The notes under the pieces are model-generated. The model saw nothing but the letters and a program-made list of their open reading frames with translations, did not search any database and was not told where the DNA came from. A stretch of 15,467 nucleotides of DNA from JAGGYK01 sp034716155 (lineage in GTDB: Bacteria > Desulfobacterota > Desulfomonilia > UBA1062): assembly GCA_034716155.1 (NCBI GenBank), contig JAYEFR010000125.1, positions 1 to 15,467 of the forward strand, given 5' to 3'. A program made the translations under genes and the position numbers. Positions 12,786-15,467 of the stretch are shown piece by piece. Numbering within the stretch: position 1 is the stretch's first letter; each line of letters starts with the position of its first letter.

Positions 12786-14387
12786 TTAACAGGGGGCTGA
12801 ATCCATCTTATTGTTATGTGCCCAGTACCACACAAGGGTTTTGCCAACCTCTCTGCATTTGATGTAGCCTGCATCCAGAAAATTTGCCATTGTGTTGGTG
12901 ATCAGATTGCTGTCCATTTCAGTTATTTCTGCGATCTTCCCGCACAGCAAATCAACCCTTTTTTCAGGTTGCTTACCGAGAGAATCCATGGGAAAGGTAC
13001 AGTGTTGCTCAATGATATCCTCACTCAGCAACCGGTATACCAGATTCATCCTGTAGTATCCTGTAACCCTTAAGTCTTCTCCCGGCGTATTTGCCCCATG
13101 GAGGTAACCCTTTTTCAGTTCTTCCCACTTTTTATCAGTTTGTTTGTACAATCTGTCAACAAAGGCGGTTGCCTCTTCGGCAGAGACCCCTGATGTGCGC
13201 ACTATGGGGCTATTTGCATCATAACGTGACCAATCATTGGTCAATATCTCAAGGTCATATCTTTCTATCTCTTCGCGAACGGTTGTGCCGGGGAAAGGGC
13301 AAAGGAAGTGGTAACCGTATAAGATGTCAAGGCTCTCGGCAAATTCGTGTGTATCTCTGAGCACAGCAGGTGTCTCTCCGGGCAGCCCTACCATAAATGA
13401 TGCATGGGCGAGCATACCAACATTTTTACAGGCCTTTACAGCCCTTCTTGCATGATCCAGAGTGATGCCTTTTCTTATGCGTTTCAGCATCTCCGGGTTT
13501 CCGGACTCAATGCCGAAGCTTACGGTATCGCACCCTGCATCGCGCATTAACGTAAGGATTTCCTCATCCACGGTATTCACCCTTGCGAACGCACTCCAGG
13601 TAAATGTAATACCTCGCCTTTGAATCTCTTCGCAGACCTCGCGCACCTTTGTCTTGTTTGATGTAAAGAGGTCATCAGCGATGTTTATCCTGGACAAACC
13701 ATAAGAAAGGATGTTTTCTATCTCGTCTACCACAAGGCGGGCGTCCCTATAACGGACCCTGTTTCCCACCATGCGTCTTCCTACACAAAAGATACACTGA
13801 TAAGGGCACCCCCTGCTTGTTATCATGCTGATTGGGAAACCAAGGGCCTGATACCTAGATAGAGGCAACAGATCTCTTGCAGGAAGCGGCAGGCTGTCAA
13901 GATCCTGTATGAGTTCTCTTGGCCCTGTGATAATAACCTTTTCATCCTCGCGAAATGCTATGCCCTTGATATTTGACCATTCGCCTCTATTTCTTATATG
14001 GGGCACGAGTTCCTTTAGAGTGCTTTCACCTTCACCTATAACAAGGACATCAATCTCCGGATATTCCAGCAGGGTATTTACTGGGTCAAATGTGACATGA
14101 GGCCCGCCCATCATGGTGACTATTGAGGGGTTGTGTTCCTTTGCTGTCTTTATAATGCCGGCAGCCACCGGAAAATTCATGGTTACGGATGTTGCGCCCA
14201 CAATATCCGGTTTGAATGTATCGATCTCATCCCTCAACTTATCTTTGGTATAGCGGGAGACAATATAGTCAATAATCTTGACTTGAGCCCCTGTGGCCTT
14301 AAATGCTGAGGCAACATAACACACACCAAGCGGTGGTGATGGGGTCTCCTCTAATGGATATGGTGGTGCGATAACAGCAACCTTCAT
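12786..14387 (-). CDS. B12-binding-type radical-SAM protein with extra C-terminal region
   Basis: A 533-residue protein. Residues 1-135 form a Rossmann-like cobalamin-binding-type domain (V-A-V-I-A-P-P-Y-P start, L-G-V-C-Y-V-A-S-A, then G-G-P-H-V-T at 94-99 and V-I-G-E-G-E at 116-121). The radical-SAM barrel has C194, C198 and C201 in the standard C-x3-C-x2-C (G-C-P-Y-Q-C-I-F-C), with later F-G-I-E-S-G and F-M-V-G-L-P-G-E segments. Such proteins often catalyse methylation or rearrangement on lipids, cofactors or natural products. Residues from about 410 on carry an extra region with a possible winged-helix-like end (L-C-G-K-I-A-E-I-T-E-M, then N-F-L-D-A-G-Y-I-K). It begins 12 bases after the acyltransferase, with GAAAGG eight bases before the ATG, so the operon is prenyl-type gene, acyltransferase, this gene. 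The product is unknown. Confidence 0.82.
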   Translation of the reverse strand: MKVAVIAPPYPLEETPSPPLGVCYVASAFKATGAQVKIIDYIVSRYTKDKLRDEIDTFKPDIVGATSVTMNFPVAAGIIKTAKEHNPSIVTMMGGPHVTFDPVNTLLEYPEIDVLVIGEGESTLKELVPHIRNRGEWSNIKGIAFREDEKVIITGPRELIQDLDSLPLPARDLLPLSRYQALGFPISMITSRGCPYQCIFCVGRRMVGNRVRYRDARLVVDEIENILSYGLSRINIADDLFTSNKTKVREVCEEIQRRGITFTWSAFARVNTVDEEILTLMRDAGCDTVSFGIESGNPEMLKRIRKGITLDHARRAVKACKNVGMLAHASFMVGLPGETPAVLRDTHEFAESLDILYGYHFLCPFPGTTVREEIERYDLEILTNDWSRYDANSPIVRTSGVSAEEATAFVDRLYKQTDKKWEELKKGYLHGANTPGEDLRVTGYYRMNLVYRLLSEDIIEQHCTFPMDSLGKQPEKRVDLLCGKIAEITEMDSNLITNTMANFLDAGYIKCREVGKTLVWYWAHNNKMDSAPC

Positions 14388-14399
14388 AATCTTGCCTTT

Positions 14400-15119
14400 C
14401 TAATCTCCTTTTGTTGGGAATAGTGAAGAGCGGAACCATCCAAACAGTGTATTACCACAAAGAAAATCCCGATCGATATTATCAATCTGTGTCATTAGTT
14501 TTACAGGGTCTGCAAACCAATCAGATCTGGTCTTCATCTGCATATGTGGATCAAGTTGCTTTACTACTTGAGCCGGATTGCCTGCTGCTATGGAATTATC
14601 GGGTATATCTCGTGTAACCACGGAACCAGCTCCAATAATGCTATTATCCCCGATTGTAATCCCCTTGCATACAATTGCACTATCACCTACCCATACATTA
14701 TTTCCTATGTGGACTGGCGAGGACTTACCATTAGTGACGCGATTATAAATATCATGCCAGTCACAGTCAGCAATATATGAGTTGTGTGCCATCATACAGT
14801 TATCGCCGATTGTTACCTCTGAGGCTGCACTGACCCTCGCACCAGGGCATATTAAACAGTAATTTCCTATATGAAGTCGTGCCCCATCATCGCTGGATGC
14901 CCAAATGGTGAGCCTGACCTTTTTATCAAGAGATGCGATAATATTTGCATAATCACCGATCTCTATCGGCCATCCAAATATCTCCACATGCCATGGTTTC
15001 ATAAAGATAGCCCCTTTGCCAAGATGTTTGAGTTGGGGCCGCAGAAAGTGTTCGCCATACCAGTTCTGGAATTCAAGGTATAATTTCTTGATAATATATG
15101 GACGATGATCTTTTCTCAA
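14400..15119 (-). CDS. Left-handed beta-helix (hexapeptide-repeat) acyltransferase, TTG start
   Basis: This 239-residue protein belongs to the trimeric hexapeptide-repeat O-/N-acetyltransferase superfamily and would transfer an acyl group from CoA. Hexapeptide repeats run from about residue 83 to 170 (I-G-N-Y-C-L, I-G-D-N-C-M, I-G-N-N-V-W, I-G-D-N-S-I and similar). The segment D-C-D-W-H-D-I-Y (118-125) supplies the probable catalytic H122, and A-A-G-N-P-A-Q-V-V (178-186) is the usual end signature. There is no signal peptide. The start TTG (15119-15117) overlaps the TGA of the upstream gene (TTGA), and GGGAG lies nine bases before it. The next in-frame ATG (15002) would remove 39 residues, including L-E-F-Q-N-W-Y-G-E-H, which I judge to belong to the protein. 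Acceptor unknown, probably a sugar, lipid or natural-product intermediate made by the operon. Confidence 0.85.
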   Translation of the reverse strand: MRKDHRPYIIKKLYLEFQNWYGEHFLRPQLKHLGKGAIFMKPWHVEIFGWPIEIGDYANIIASLDKKVRLTIWASSDDGARLHIGNYCLICPGARVSAASEVTIGDNCMMAHNSYIADCDWHDIYNRVTNGKSSPVHIGNNVWVGDSAIVCKGITIGDNSIIGAGSVVTRDIPDNSIAAGNPAQVVKQLDPHMQMKTRSDWFADPVKLMTQIDNIDRDFLCGNTLFGWFRSSLFPTKGD

Positions 15120-15467
15120 TATCCTTCACTCCCGGTCTCTTCAATGGTGGATATCAGGTTAGGGTCTTCAGGGGTTAGGGGAGGGCTTATAGTTGAGTCC
15201 TTCCTGCCTTCTCGAGAGTATTTATCATAGTAGATGCCTTTGGGATGGATCGGGAGGAGAAGTTCGTGGTTATTCCAAAAATTATGGCTGAATAGCTGAC
15301 TGGCAGTCGTTATGTCGTTTAACATATCAGCCGCGAGGAGAACAGCCCCTGCTGTCCAGGTAAGTCTTTCTTCAGTCCAGATTACCATGTCAGGAAATGT
15401 GAGTCCGCACCAATATGAACCATCATCGTATTTCTTATCCTGGATCCAATTGAACACAACCTCTGCT
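15116..15467 (-). CDS. C-terminal part of a terpenoid-cyclase-like alpha/alpha-toroid protein (prenyltransferase-type)
   Basis: The reading frame enters from the window edge, so the N-terminus is missing. The visible 117 residues read F-N-W-I-Q-D-K-K-Y-D-D-G-S-Y-W-C-G, then P-D-M-V-I-W-T-E-E-R-L-T-W-T-A-G-A-V-L-L-A-A-D. This is like the last repeat of proteins annotated as prenyltransferase or squalene-cyclase-like alpha/alpha toroids. The polypeptide ends S-T-I-E-E-T-G-S-E-G-Y. The TGA at 15118-15116 overlaps the TTG start of the acyltransferase by two bases (TTGA), so translation of the pair is probably coupled. The GTG at 15457 is an internal valine rather than a start. Function would be set by the missing upstream part. 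Confidence 0.6.
   Translation of the reverse strand, partial: AEVVFNWIQDKKYDDGSYWCGLTFPDMVIWTEERLTWTAGAVLLAADMLNDITTASQLFSHNFWNNHELLLPIHPKGIYYDKYSREGRKDSTISPPLTPEDPNLISTIEETGSEGY

Noticed and set aside
12786..14387. Anaerobic sulfatase-maturating enzyme for the sulfatase
   Set aside because: N-terminal B12-binding-type domain and absence of SPASM cysteine clusters do not fit anSME.

Overview
The window reads as a chromosomal segment of a mesophilic-looking, probably anaerobic or microaerobic Gram-negative-type bacterium. The evidence is indirect. There are two radical-SAM enzymes, a Tat-exported lipoprotein sulfatase, a moderate-to-low G+C background, and intergenic spaces filled with short palindromic repeats. 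As I recall, the TGTCATTGCGAG-type repeat is common in environmental Desulfobacterota and Nitrospirota genomes. I cannot name the species or phylum with confidence. No CRISPR array, transposase, phage gene, rRNA or tRNA was found.

Left part (1-4100), plus strand: a tightly packed run of an Ldh-family NAD(P)-dependent oxidoreductase, a YhcC-type radical-SAM protein (1-nt overlap) and a DusB-type tRNA-dihydrouridine synthase (14-nt overlap). A membrane-anchored TraB/TIKI-like protein follows, with a possible 32-codon ORF on its stop codon. The first three are probably one transcript.

Middle (4100-6510): a single gene for a Tat-lipoprotein sulfatase. It has a strong ribosome-binding site, a G+C-rich core unlike its surroundings, and a 3' end that runs into repeat-type sequence. 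The next 541 bases hold no gene. They contain an 86-bp palindromic element, a C/G-rich 31-bp tandem repeat and duplicated short motifs.

Centre (6510-9310): a fold-type-III PLP amino-acid deaminase/aldolase-like gene (minus), an alpha/beta hydrolase (plus) and a FadR-type GntR regulator (minus). The hydrolase and the regulator each appear to have a promoter placed so that the mRNA would start at or next to the AUG, which suggests leaderless transcripts.

Right part (9340-15467): a bacterial family-X DNA polymerase with a PHP exonuclease domain (plus), a small unrecognised acidic protein (minus) and a Methyltransf_24-type methyltransferase (plus). On the minus strand is an operon of a terpenoid-cyclase-like alpha/alpha-toroid protein (cut by the window edge), a left-handed beta-helix acyltransferase that starts with TTG on a TTGA overlap, and a B12-binding-type radical-SAM protein with an unusual C-terminal region. 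Together these look like part of a modification pathway for a small molecule, lipid or glycan, but the product cannot be read from the window.

No clearly novel defence or mobile system was found. The most interesting signals are the two dispersed repeat families with several copies each, the foreign-looking sulfatase with its fused tail, the two leaderless promoters, and the incomplete biosynthetic cluster at the right edge.
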